Source: Niabella soli DSM 19437 (GTDB lineage Bacteria; Bacteroidota; Bacteroidia; Chitinophagales; Chitinophagaceae). From it: a stretch of 64,000 nucleotides of DNA. Of the stretch, positions 18,782-28,100 are shown in pieces. The stretch lies in contig NZ_CP007035.1 in assembly GCF_000243115.2 (NCBI RefSeq), forward strand, positions 4,278,001 through 4,342,000. The letters are read 5' to 3'. The notes beneath the pieces are model-generated. The model had not been told where the DNA came from. It was given only the letters and a program-made list of their open reading frames with translations, and did not search any database. The number at the start of each line of letters is the position of its first letter. Positions within the stretch are counted from its first letter, which is position 1. The position numbers and the translations under genes were made by a program.

Positions 18782-19771
18782 TTATATAATCGTCGATTTT
18801 TGTAACGCCATATTTTCACCCTTGGCAAAACCAGGGATTGATCCCCGGATAAAATCGCTGACCAGATCTCCGATGGTACTGGTGGAATAATTATTTACGA
18901 TATCTATGTCTTTTGCTACAAAACCATGCAGCAGCGTCCAGTTAACTGCTGTGCGCACAATATGCGCTTCTTCGGGCATATTAAAAAGATTGAGCATCAT
19001 AGCCACAGAAAGGATGCTTCCAACGGGATTGGCCTGGCTTTTTCCCGGCGCACCGGTGCTGCAACCAAAGGCTGGTCCAAAGAATGAAGTGGTTTCGGTT
19101 GCCAAAACACTGGGGATCATTGCCGGTGTGCCGGAGAGGGCGGCTGCCTGGAGAAACAGGTAGTTGCCCGCTGCAGTATCGGTAATGATAATATCAAAAT
19201 CTGCCGGATGATGTAACAACTTGTTGATCGCGGCCTCTACAGATAGCTGCTCCACCATAATAGTACTATAGGTCTTTTGGAACGCAGCGGTTATTTGCTG
19301 CCATGCAGTTGTGACGCCGTCATTTGTGGGCTCAACAATAGTTACTTTTTGCTTTCGGGCGGCTGCCTGTTCAAAAGCCGACTGGGCAATCCGCTGCCGG
19401 CTTTTTTCGTCTGCCGCGGCTACGGGCTCCTGGTAGATCAATAAATTAACACCGTCGCTGTATTTGTTTTTTAAAGGCGACAAATGATGGAGGGAATGAT
19501 AAACCGTAACGGGTTGTGCAATGGCAAATACCTGGAAAGCTTCTTTAATAGCTTTTGCAGCAGTGTCGCTCGAAAACAGCACTGCATCGCTTTGAGCAAT
19601 GGTGCTTTTGTCGTCCGAAGTAAAATAGGACGGCGGGCTATCCGGCGCCAAACGGCTGATCTCAAAATGATGATCATACTGTTCACCAACAGCGTTCAGG
19701 ATTTTAACCGCCTGCTCCATCACTTCGGCGGCGGCTCCTGATTCTTCTATGATCGTAATTCTTTTTTTCAT
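18782..19771 (-). CDS. LeuB/isocitrate-dehydrogenase-fold protein lacking catalytic residues
   Basis: A 329-residue protein that aligns by eye along the whole of 3-isopropylmalate dehydrogenase: EVMEQAVKILNAVGEQ, LSPLKNKYSDGVNLLI, FEQAAARKQKVTIV, DFDIIITD and ANPVGSILSVAMMLNL are shared. Against Thermus LeuB the substrate arginines become Q86, H96 and Q114, the tyrosine loop is deleted, the catalytic lysine is P148, and the three metal/catalytic aspartates become E179, N203 and L207. The NAD loop GSAPDIAGKG reads GCSTGAPGKS. It is therefore probably a pseudoenzyme or has a new function. It is 20 bp after leuA and in frame throughout, so it is not simply decaying. leuC and leuD are not nearby. 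Confidence 0.8.
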   Translation of the reverse strand: MKKRITIIEESGAAAEVMEQAVKILNAVGEQYDHHFEISRLAPDSPPSYFTSDDKSTIAQSDAVLFSSDTAAKAIKEAFQVFAIAQPVTVYHSLHHLSPLKNKYSDGVNLLIYQEPVAAADEKSRQRIAQSAFEQAAARKQKVTIVEPTNDGVTTAWQQITAAFQKTYSTIMVEQLSVEAAINKLLHHPADFDIIITDTAAGNYLFLQAAALSGTPAMIPSVLATETTSFFGPAFGCSTGAPGKSQANPVGSILSVAMMLNLFNMPEEAHIVRTAVNWTLLHGFVAKDIDIVNNYSTSTIGDLVSDFIRGSIPGFAKGENMALQKSTII

Positions 19772-19791
19772 GTTATGAAACGGAGTGACGT

Positions 19792-20952
19792 TTATTGCGC
19801 TGTGCTTACTTTGTCTGCCATCTCCCTCAGATCACTGTCCTCTACCTCTTTTTTCGCATCAGCAACATTTAAAAACTGCTGGTACAATTCATCTACCTGG
19901 TTGCGGTCGAACTCATAGCCCAGGTTCTTAAAGCGGTAGGCCAATGCACTGCGGCCACTGCGGGCAGTTAATACAATGCGGGAAGTATCTGCGCCAACTT
20001 CATGGGGAGCGATAATTTCGTAAGTGGATGATTCTTTAAGAAAGCCATCCTGATGTATGCCTGATGAATGAGAAAAGGCGTTGTCCCCGACGACCGCTTT
20101 ATTGGGCTGCACCACCATACGCATGGTATCGGCCACATTACGGCTTATCGGCAATAGCTGTGTGGTGTCGATACCGGTATAAAGATCCAGCTCCGGATGC
20201 TTTTTAATAGCCATCACCACTTCTTCAAGAGAGGTGTTGCCCGCACGTTCGCCAATTCCGTTAATGGTGCATTCAATCTGGCGGGCCCCGGCAATGGCGC
20301 CGGCTATAGAGTTGGCGGTTGCCAGCCCCAGGTCATTATGGCAATGACAGGAGAAGATGGCTTTATCGGCGTTGGATACATTATTTAAAAGGTAGCTGAA
20401 TTTTTCGGCGTACTGGTGGGGCAGGCAGGAACCGGTGGTATCGGGTATATTTACCACTGTTGCTCCCGCAGCAATAACAGCTTCCACCAGTTGGGCCAGG
20501 AATTGCAGATCGGCCCGGCCGGCGTCTTCTGCAAAGAACTCCACATCCGGAACCAGGTTGCGCGCCAGCTTCACCGCGGCAACCGCACGCTCAATTATTT
20601 TTTCCCGGGTGGTATTGAATTTATACTTGATATGGTTGTCGGAGGAACCGATGCCGGTATGGATACGCGGTCGCACCGCGGGTTTCAGGGCTTCTGCAGC
20701 TACCTCAATGTCTTTTTGTACTGCACGGGTCAGCCCGCAAACAGTGGCATTTTTTACAACGGTAGCGATTTCATTTACCGACGCAAAATCACCAGGGCTT
20801 GAAATCGGGAAACCGGCTTCAATGACATCCACTCCAAGAGCTTCGAGTTGGAGCGCCAGTTTCACTTTTTCATCGGTGTTCAGTTTACAACCCGGCACTT
20901 GTTCGCCATCTCTTAATGTAGTGTCAAAAATAAAAACCTTGTTATCCGCCAT
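19792..20952 (-). CDS. leuA: 2-Isopropylmalate synthase-type enzyme, short form
   Basis: Condenses acetyl-CoA with 2-oxoisovalerate in the first leucine step. Motifs: [13 protein letters not shown] at the N-terminus, [11 protein letters not shown] for metal binding and [17 protein letters not shown]. At 386 residues it lacks the C-terminal leucine-feedback domain of roughly 130 residues found in the 510-residue forms, so leucine inhibition may be absent or different. Homocitrate or citramalate synthase-like specificity cannot be excluded by eye. It is the first gene of the leftward operon. The 190-bp spacer to the divergent gene has no obvious leucine-rich leader peptide or T-box. Confidence 0.88.
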   Translation of the reverse strand: MADNKVFIFDTTLRDGEQVPGCKLNTDEKVKLALQLEALGVDVIEAGFPISSPGDFASVNEIATVVKNATVCGLTRAVQKDIEVAAEALKPAVRPRIHTGIGSSDNHIKYKFNTTREKIIERAVAAVKLARNLVPDVEFFAEDAGRADLQFLAQLVEAVIAAGATVVNIPDTTGSCLPHQYAEKFSYLLNNVSNADKAIFSCHCHNDLGLATANSIAGAIAGARQIECTINGIGERAGNTSLEEVVMAIKKHPELDLYTGIDTTQLLPISRNVADTMRMVVQPNKAVVGDNAFSHSSGIHQDGFLKESSTYEIIAPHEVGADTSRIVLTARSGRSALAYRFKNLGYEFDRNQVDELYQQFLNVADAKKEVEDSDLREMADKVSTAQ

Positions 20953-21142
20953 AATTCAATTTATTTAATTTAGAATTGTTATTTTGTCCGCAACCTTCGA
21001 AACAGATCATTATATTACATTTAAAAGTAAGAATAGATTTTAAGATTTGAAAGTCAATTTGTTGCGTTTGTTACATTGAATAAATAAGGCTGTTTAATTA
21101 TAAATAACTGATAGTCAGTGCTAAAAGGAGGTGTAAATTACG

Positions 21143-22708
21143 ATGCCCAGTAGGTCTACAGATGCATTGTTCCAATTAATAAAATCGCTGGAAAAATCTG
21201 AAAAGCGGAACCTGAAGCTGTTTGCCGGCCGGAACTCGGGCGCGGAGGCCTTGAAAAGCATGCAATTATTTGATGCGTTGGATAAATTGCCGGAATATGA
21301 TGAAAAATTGCTTTTAAAAAAAGTGCCCTCTGTAAGCAAACAACAACTATCCAATACAAAGGCATTGTTATATAAACAGATCCTCGGAAGTTTGCGCATC
21401 ATCCGCGAGGATATGAATGTGGATATGCAACTGCGGGAAATGATGGACAGCGCCCGGATCCTCTTTAACAAGGGGCTGTACCTGCAAACATTGAAGGTCC
21501 TCGATAAAATGAAGGAGCTGGCGAGAAACTATCACCAGCTTACTTATTTGCAACAGGCGCTATTTTTTGAAAAAAAAATTGAGGCCTTATTTATTACCCG
21601 GAGCATTCAGAACCGTGCGGATGAATTGACGGAAGAATCCAATGCCATATCGGAACAAATTGCAAATGTGAACGTATTGTCCAACCTGGCGCTGCAACTT
21701 TACAGTTGGTATATTCAAAACGGTCATGCCCGTAATGAGAACGATATAAAAACCGTAAAATTATTTTTCGAAAAAAGCCTTCCTAAAAATGCAGCGGAGT
21801 TAAAGGGTTTTTATGAACAACAATATTACTATCAGAGTTATGCCTGGTATGCCTTTATAAAGCTGGATTTTCTGCTATTTTACCGGTACACCCAAAAATG
21901 GGTGGATGCCTTTGCCGCCAACCCGCAAATGATACCGGTAGAAACCACTATGTATGTTAAAGGGGTGCATAACCTGATGAGCGCGCATTTTGATCTGATG
22001 AACCGCGATGGACTGGCGGTTTGCATCAACCAATTCAAAAAATTTGTGCAAACGCCTTTGGTTCAGGGCAATAATAATAACCGCATTACCGGGTATGTGT
22101 ATTTATATACGGCGGTTATTAACCTGCATTTTCTGGAAGGAACCTTTAACCGGGGGCTGAAAATGGTGCCCTACCTGGAAGAAATGCTTATTGCACACGG
22201 ACAATACCTCGACCGGCACCGGGTGATGGTGTTTTATTATAAGATCGCGTGTCTTTATTTTGGCAGCGGCGATAATAAAAAAACGATCGATTATTTAAAT
22301 CGGATCATTAACCAGAAAGATGACCTGCGCACCGACCTGCAATGCTATTCCCGGTTGCTGCATTTGATTGCGCATTATGAGTTGGGCAATTTCAATTTAC
22401 TGGAATATCTCATCAAATCGGTATACCGGTATATGGCCAAAATGGAGAGCCTGAGCAAGGTGGAGGAGGCGATTTTTCATTTTTTAAGAAATGCATTTAA
22501 GTTCAACGCCAAAACGATCCGGCCCGAATTTGAAAAATTATTAACAAAGCTGAAACGCTACCAGCATAATCGTCTTGAGGCACGGGCTTTTGCTTACCTG
22601 GATGTGATCAGTTGGCTGGAAAGCAAACTCTATGGCATCAATGTACAGGATGTGATCCGCAAAAAGTATTTGCGCGAAACCCGGAGCACAAAAAAAATCG
22701 CTCCGTAA
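21143..22708 (+). CDS. Large helical protein of unknown function
   Basis: A 521-residue protein, almost all predicted alpha helix, with repeating patterns such as YLQTLKVLDKMKELARNYHQL and YKIACLYFGSGDNKKTIDYL that recall TPR-like helical repeats. No signal peptide, transmembrane segment or catalytic motif is seen. It resembles conserved hypothetical proteins of Bacteroidota. It is divergent from leuA, and its stop codon falls in the loop of an intrinsic terminator. Confidence 0.75.
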   Translation: MPSRSTDALFQLIKSLEKSEKRNLKLFAGRNSGAEALKSMQLFDALDKLPEYDEKLLLKKVPSVSKQQLSNTKALLYKQILGSLRIIREDMNVDMQLREMMDSARILFNKGLYLQTLKVLDKMKELARNYHQLTYLQQALFFEKKIEALFITRSIQNRADELTEESNAISEQIANVNVLSNLALQLYSWYIQNGHARNENDIKTVKLFFEKSLPKNAAELKGFYEQQYYYQSYAWYAFIKLDFLLFYRYTQKWVDAFAANPQMIPVETTMYVKGVHNLMSAHFDLMNRDGLAVCINQFKKFVQTPLVQGNNNNRITGYVYLYTAVINLHFLEGTFNRGLKMVPYLEEMLIAHGQYLDRHRVMVFYYKIACLYFGSGDNKKTIDYLNRIINQKDDLRTDLQCYSRLLHLIAHYELGNFNLLEYLIKSVYRYMAKMESLSKVEEAIFHFLRNAFKFNAKTIRPEFEKLLTKLKRYQHNRLEARAFAYLDVISWLESKLYGINVQDVIRKKYLRETRSTKKIAP

Positions 22709-22723
22709 GAAGCGATTTTTTCT
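22692..22723 (+). terminator. Intrinsic terminator overlapping the stop codon
   Basis: The stem AAAAAATCGCT / AGCGATTTTTT has an 8-nt loop (22703-22710) followed by T-rich sequence. The TAA stop of the helical-protein gene (22706-22708) lies inside the loop, so a terminating ribosome would cover the hairpin. Confidence 0.8.
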
Positions 22724-22744
22724 TTTGTACGAAACCGGTTATTA

Positions 22745-23104
22745 TTATTTAGAATAATTTCTGAGGGTTTCGTTCGGATTAAAGGTAAATCTGTTCAACA
22801 CCACCTTCTTTTGATAAGGAACAATATAGGTATTCTGCCCCTTTTGATAAGAGATGGAGGTGTTCAAATTAATATAATTATTCGTCGACGTCTCAGGCGT
22901 TAACAGCTTATCGCCCCTGAACTGGAATTTGGAACGCAGGGAGAAAGCGTTTAACTGACTGTTAAATGAATTGTCATAATATCCATTTTTGGACTTTTCT
23001 TTTCCCCGGTCGAAATTATCAGGAGAAGATTCTTCGGCAGCAAAAGAAAAACCCCCTAAAACCAGGACGAACAATGCGCTAAGCAAGAAGGTTTTTAACA
23101 TCAT
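22745..23104 (-). CDS. Small exported protein of unknown function
   Basis: A 119-residue protein with a signal peptide (MLKTFLLSALFVLVLGGFSFA) and a polar, Asn/Ser/Lys-rich mature part. No family recognised. It has its own promoter-like element upstream (23132-23162) and is convergent with the helical-protein gene, whose terminator lies in between. Location in periplasm or outside is inferred from the signal. Confidence 0.7.
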   Translation of the reverse strand: MMLKTFLLSALFVLVLGGFSFAAEESSPDNFDRGKEKSKNGYYDNSFNSQLNAFSLRSKFQFRGDKLLTPETSTNNYINLNTSISYQKGQNTYIVPYQKKVVLNRFTFNPNETLRNYSK

Positions 23105-23131
23105 AAAAAAAATTTATTAATTAAACTAATA

Positions 23132-23162
23132 CAAAAGTATAACATAATCCTAAAACTGAAAA
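23132..23162 (-). promoter_or_regulatory. Bacteroidetes-type promoter of the small exported protein
   Basis: On the minus strand, TACTTTTG (23132-23139) fully matches TAnnTTTG and a TTTT (23159-23162, one off TTTG) lies exactly 19 bp upstream. The rest of the AT-rich spacer at 23163-23451 shows no gene; it should also hold the promoter of the TPR gene, for which no full consensus was found. Confidence 0.5.
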
Positions 23163-23451
23163 ATTTTAAATTTTATTTAACCTAAGGAAAATAATATTTT
23201 ACAGATAACTGTTTGATATTGATTTTATTGCATTTTTTTCATTTAATAACATCAAAAATGATTCCAAAATTAACAAAGTGTTGATATTCATTTTTTTACA
23301 ACTATGCAACAAATAAATGGCCGAAAGCTTCTTATCTAAAAGTTTTGCACATCAGAGGAAAACTTGTAGGTAGAGGCAATAAAAATATTTACCTATATTG
23401 AAACAAAATGCGGTTTTTTGTGGTTTTGATAATAAGTAAAAGGAATGGGAC

Positions 23452-24873
23452 ATGAGAGAGTATTTTCACCAAAGCGAGGAGCGCAAAGATGATATAGAAG
23501 AGTTGTTGCAACGCTATGAAGACCTCAGGAATGGGAATTCCACTTCTTATCTGGAAGAAGAGTCTTTTGAACGGATCATCAACCATTTTGAATCTAAAGA
23601 GGCCTTTAAAAAAGCATTGCAGGCTACAGAAATGGCTATCGGGCAGTTCCCGTATTCAGCAGGATTGCTTATAAAAAAGGCAGACCTGGTGTTGAATAAC
23701 CGGGAATATGACACGGCGCTGGAATTACTGGATAAAGCGGCAATTTTTGACGGCAATAATATTGATATCTATATCCTCAAAACAGAATCGCTGTTGGCGC
23801 TGGACCGGCAGGAAGATGCGGTAGCCCTACTGGAAGAAGCGCTTAATCTTTTTGAAGGCGAAGAAAAAGTGGACCTGCTGTTTGAGTTGGCGGATGTATA
23901 TGATGATTATGAGGATTTTGAAAAAGTGTTCGACTGCCTTAAATGGATCCTGGAACTGGAACCTGCCAATGAAGAAGCGTTATATAAGATCTGCTTTTGG
24001 ACGGACTATACCGGGAGGAATGCAGAAAGTATCGAACTGCATCAGAAAATAATTAATGAACATCCTTACAGTGAATTGGCCTGGTTTAACCTTGGAGCCG
24101 CTTACCAGGGAATAAAATTATATGAAAAAGCAATCGACGCGTATAAATATGCGATCGTTATTGATGAAAAATTTGATTATGCCTACCGCAATATCGGGGA
24201 TGCATATATACGGCTTAGAAAATACAGGGATGCGATTGAAAACCTCGAACGCGTGCTGGAACTGGCTAAACCGGAGGATGTTATTTACGAGGCTATCGGT
24301 TATTGTTACGAAAAACTGAAGAACTATGCGCAGGCCCGGTTTTATTTCCGTAAAGCATCACACCTTAATGAAGACAAAGGCGCATTACTATACAAAATAG
24401 CGTTAACGTATTATAAAGAAGACAAGTTCGAGTTATGCGCACGCCAGTTGGAGGCTGCACTGAAAATTAAGAATAATAACTCCGAATATTTACTACTGTT
24501 GGGGCAGAGTAAACTGGCCCTGGGGCTCGACAAGGAAGCACTGCAGTATTTTTTAAATGTAGTGCGGCTGCGTCCGAAACAACTGGCGGGCTGGGAAGCG
24601 TTATTTATTGGTCTTTACAAGGCGGAATTCTTCGAACAGGGTTTGATGCAGCTTAATAACGCGTTTCTGAGAATGGGGGCAGACAAGCCTTTGTTTCATT
24701 ATTACAAAGCACTCTTTTATTTTGGGCTGAATCAGCCCAAGCAGGCGCTGATCGAATTTGAGGCGGGGTTGGTTGGGGCGCCGCGTCTTTTAAAAAGAAT
24801 TCTTGAAGTGGAACCTGAGCTGTTGCAGCGTTCAACGGTCAATGCGCTTATTCTGAAGAATAAAAAGAAATAA
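23452..24873 (+). CDS. Tetratricopeptide-repeat protein
   Basis: A 473-residue protein with about ten consecutive TPR units. Good examples are AWFNLGAAYQGIKLYEKAID and YRNIGDAYIRLRKYRDAIEN, with the 34-residue period and the small/aromatic residue pattern. No signal peptide, so it is probably a cytoplasmic scaffold for protein interactions. The N-terminal 30 residues are very acidic. Similar TPR proteins are conserved in Bacteroidota without known function. It is followed by a spacer with a repeat element. Confidence 0.88.
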   Translation: MREYFHQSEERKDDIEELLQRYEDLRNGNSTSYLEEESFERIINHFESKEAFKKALQATEMAIGQFPYSAGLLIKKADLVLNNREYDTALELLDKAAIFDGNNIDIYILKTESLLALDRQEDAVALLEEALNLFEGEEKVDLLFELADVYDDYEDFEKVFDCLKWILELEPANEEALYKICFWTDYTGRNAESIELHQKIINEHPYSELAWFNLGAAYQGIKLYEKAIDAYKYAIVIDEKFDYAYRNIGDAYIRLRKYRDAIENLERVLELAKPEDVIYEAIGYCYEKLKNYAQARFYFRKASHLNEDKGALLYKIALTYYKEDKFELCARQLEAALKIKNNNSEYLLLLGQSKLALGLDKEALQYFLNVVRLRPKQLAGWEALFIGLYKAEFFEQGLMQLNNAFLRMGADKPLFHYYKALFYFGLNQPKQALIEFEAGLVGAPRLLKRILEVEPELLQRSTVNALILKNKKK

Positions 24874-25068
24874 GCGGGAGCTAATGTAGAATAAAAAATA
24901 TTGAATAAGGAATGTAAAAGTAGATCGGGTTTCAGCAATGAAAATTTCTAATCTAGCGGGATGTTCTTTCTCATTTCTTATTCTATATTTCCATAAGCAC
25001 GAAATCCCTCTCTTCGTTGCCAATGACATATGTTTTTTAGGTTATGAAAACCAATCATTAATATTGTC

Positions 25069-25188
25069 GTCGTTTCGACGGAACGCAACCTAGTGAAGTG
25101 AACGGAAAAATCTCGTTCTTTAATAATGAGATTTACCTTCGGTGAAAAAGTTCTCTTCATCCGCCATTGGCGGACTCATCGAAATGAC
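25069..25188. repeat. Inverted-repeat element, family B (copy 1)
   Basis: Its ends, GTCGTTTCGA (25069-25078) and TCGAAATGAC (25179-25188), are inverted with one mismatch. Inside are the short hairpins AAATCTC...GAGATTT (25108-25134) and CCGCC-ATT-GGCGG (25161-25173). It resembles the GTCATTTCGA...TCGAAATGAC intergenic elements seen across Bacteroidota. It lies in the 323-bp spacer between the TPR gene and the AsmA-like gene, just past the latter's 3' end; the rest of the spacer (24874-25068) shows nothing else. Confidence 0.6.
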
Positions 25189-25196
25189 CAGCGCGC

Positions 25197-28100
25197 TTAA
25201 TGCGCCTTAATCCCCTCATGGTTTTTTATTGCCCCTTTAAAATACTTCCGTTGCTTCTTTTTTACCCCCGGTATCCCAACTCCGGATTTGATCCCGCTCA
25301 ATGTTGTTTTGATCAAAAAGTTAATCGGCGATTTATCCTTTAAACGTTCAAAGAAAACAGGAGAGCTTTTCCCCGCGTTATTCCTTCGCAATATGAAGGT
25401 GTTCGCCACCCAGCTAATGATCTTATTCTTTAAACGCTGCTGAGCAGGGTCGTTGCTGTTCATGAGCCGCATCCCCAGCCCCCGGTAGTACATTCGCATC
25501 GTTCCCTGTGCGAAATTGTTGTTGCCTTTGGCTGTTAGGTTAAGACTATCCAGGTATCCGCCTGAAACCCCGGCGCCTGCCAGGGGAAGTAACACCGAGT
25601 TCCACTGATCCAACTGCATCGGGCCGGTATGCAATTGCATCAGAAAGGGACTAAAGGCATTGGTATAAGATTCCTGCACCTGCAGTCTTGTGTTTAGCGT
25701 GCCCAAAACATCTGCGCTGGCATAAATGAGCAGGCTGTCATGCGGCCGGAGATCATAATTTTTGATATGGTAAAAACCGGCGTCAAGATGCTCAACCGGA
25801 ATGATACCCATTCTTCCTGTTTTGGCATTCACTTCCCGGTATTCTACATATGTATTGGAAAGCTGTACCGAATCGATCGCCAGTTTTACAGGCACTGAAA
25901 GGATGAGATCAGTTGGCAGCCGTTTGTATTTCGGAGCGTCGGGCTGTGTTTTATCTTTGACGGATAGCAGCCGGGCCTCGTCAACCTTTATGCCTCCGAT
26001 CATCAGGATGCTGTCCGTGCCATAAATTGAGGTGTTGATGGGTCCGCCTGTAATAGTGCCGGTTTTTAAACTGAGATAATCGCCAGGGAAAGCTTTTTTC
26101 CTCAGGTAAGCAGCAAGGTCCTGGTTCGGACGCAGGTCAAGCGAGTCCGCCTTAAAAAAGCCATTTTTTAAATTCAGCTTATGCCATTGCAACCTGTTTT
26201 TAGGTGTTATAAAGATTCCTGAAGTGTTGCTCATGGTTAACCCGGTGCTGGCTTTCAGGATTTCGCCTGCATTGTTTATGGTTTTTGAACTTAGATAGAT
26301 ATTGCCTATCGCGCCAGAATCCAGTTTCAGTATGGAATTGTTCTTCCCCAGGCTGTCAAATACAAGAGGGTTCATGCTGTGAATACTTAGCAAGGTGTTC
26401 CAGTTTATTTGATTGTTACCGCTGCTTCTTTCAGCCCGAAGATTGTTTAGCTGTATATCCAGCTTATTGGAATCTGTTGCATATCGTTTCCCGTTGCTGT
26501 TATTGATAAACTCAAAGCCGGTGAGGTATGCCTGTACCCGGTCTACATTTAAAACTTGCTCAGGAGTGGACTTAAAATTGAGAAGGTGTAAAAAACTATT
26601 TGCGGCCGAACCATCCCATTTAACCGTATTGGTTTCATTCTTTTTATTCACAAACCGGATCGCTACTTTGGGGCGTTCCAACAGGGCATCTCCAAGGGTA
26701 AGTACCCTTGATTTTTTTTTCTGTTGTTGTGAAGAAGAGTCTTTCCTGCTGAAAAAGGCCGTTATGCCTGGGTCGGAAAGCCTTAATTTGTTTAGGGTAA
26801 GGTCGCCATCCATGATGCGGCTGATATCCGGGACGACCGCAATTTCAGGTATCCTTATCCGGACCGAATCGGGTCCGGATATTTTCTGATAGAAAAAATT
26901 TTTGAAATTGCCACGCTCTTTATCATGGATCGTCATTCCTTCTATGGACAAGCGGGTGTCGGGTGCGGTCATTAAAAAATCTTTTCCGGAAAAGGAAAGC
27001 CTTTCTATTAATAGCCCCGCTTCTTTTCTTTTATAGATCTTTTCTGCAGCTACGGCGCCTAAAACCGCTGTTATTTCTTTATCGCCTTCATAGATATGCA
27101 GGGTTGTATTTTTTGCATCAAGATCTTGAATGCGCAAAAAAAGTGGGGGGGCTTTTTTTTCAGGATGAGGTTGAAGCGCCTTATGGTAGTTGATCGAAGC
27201 ATTTGCCCAGCTTACACCCGACAAAAGCAAGCTTCGTTTAATGCTGTCCAGGATCAGATCATGGATCACAAGGGTGCGGGCTGCGGCATCCAGCCGGGGG
27301 CCTTTTAAATTAAGCGTCGCCGCCCGTATGCCATTGGTGTTATCCATTTTTACATCGCTCAGTTCGGCGGTTACATCGTTCTTTTTGAACAGCGCTTTTG
27401 AAAAGGTAAAGCTGCGCACGGAGTTCTGGATGTTTTTTACTTCTTTGGAAGCGGTGAGTTTATCCGGAATGACAGAAAGGCTGGCATTATTTAATTTGAG
27501 TGTGGCGCCGCTGTGAAAATTCAATAATATATTGCCGTTCCGGATATTCAGGGCATCAAGGTTCATTACTTTTCCCACATCGCTTAAGGTTTGGAAGATA
27601 CTTTTTCTGCTGCCATCCTTGCGGTGCGGAACGGCATAAACTATATCCGGATTAATAAATACAGCGCTGCTGGCATTGAATTTATTATCATAAATGAGCG
27701 ATTCCCAGGAGAGCCCTTTTAGCTCAAATTGCGGCATGCTGAGATCGTTGATCGTTTGGCCATTCTTAAACTCCCGTAACCGGAATTTTGTAAGATAAAT
27801 AGCATCGTTAAGAAACTGTATGCTGTCAAACGATGTGGCATAACGCCCGTTTTGCAGGGAGGTTTGATAATTGTGCAGGGTCATTATAAATTTGTCCACC
27901 TTTACGGGTCGCTCATAGTTCTGGCGCACCTGGAACCCCTGCAGTTCGAAATCATTGTCATTCGAAGTAAAAGTGTTGGCCTTTCCTTTCCGGATCGTAT
28001 TGATGTTCAGGTATCCATTTTGAACCACCACATACTTAAGCATAATGTCCCCCACGAGCTGCTGGATCAGGTCATCGATCCGCTGAATACGTTTGGTATG

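Noticed and set aside
20953-21142. Leucine-type attenuator or leader peptide before leuA
   Set aside because: The only short frame (22 codons, overlapping the leuA start) has no run of Leu, Val or Ile codons, and no T-box or terminator pair was seen.
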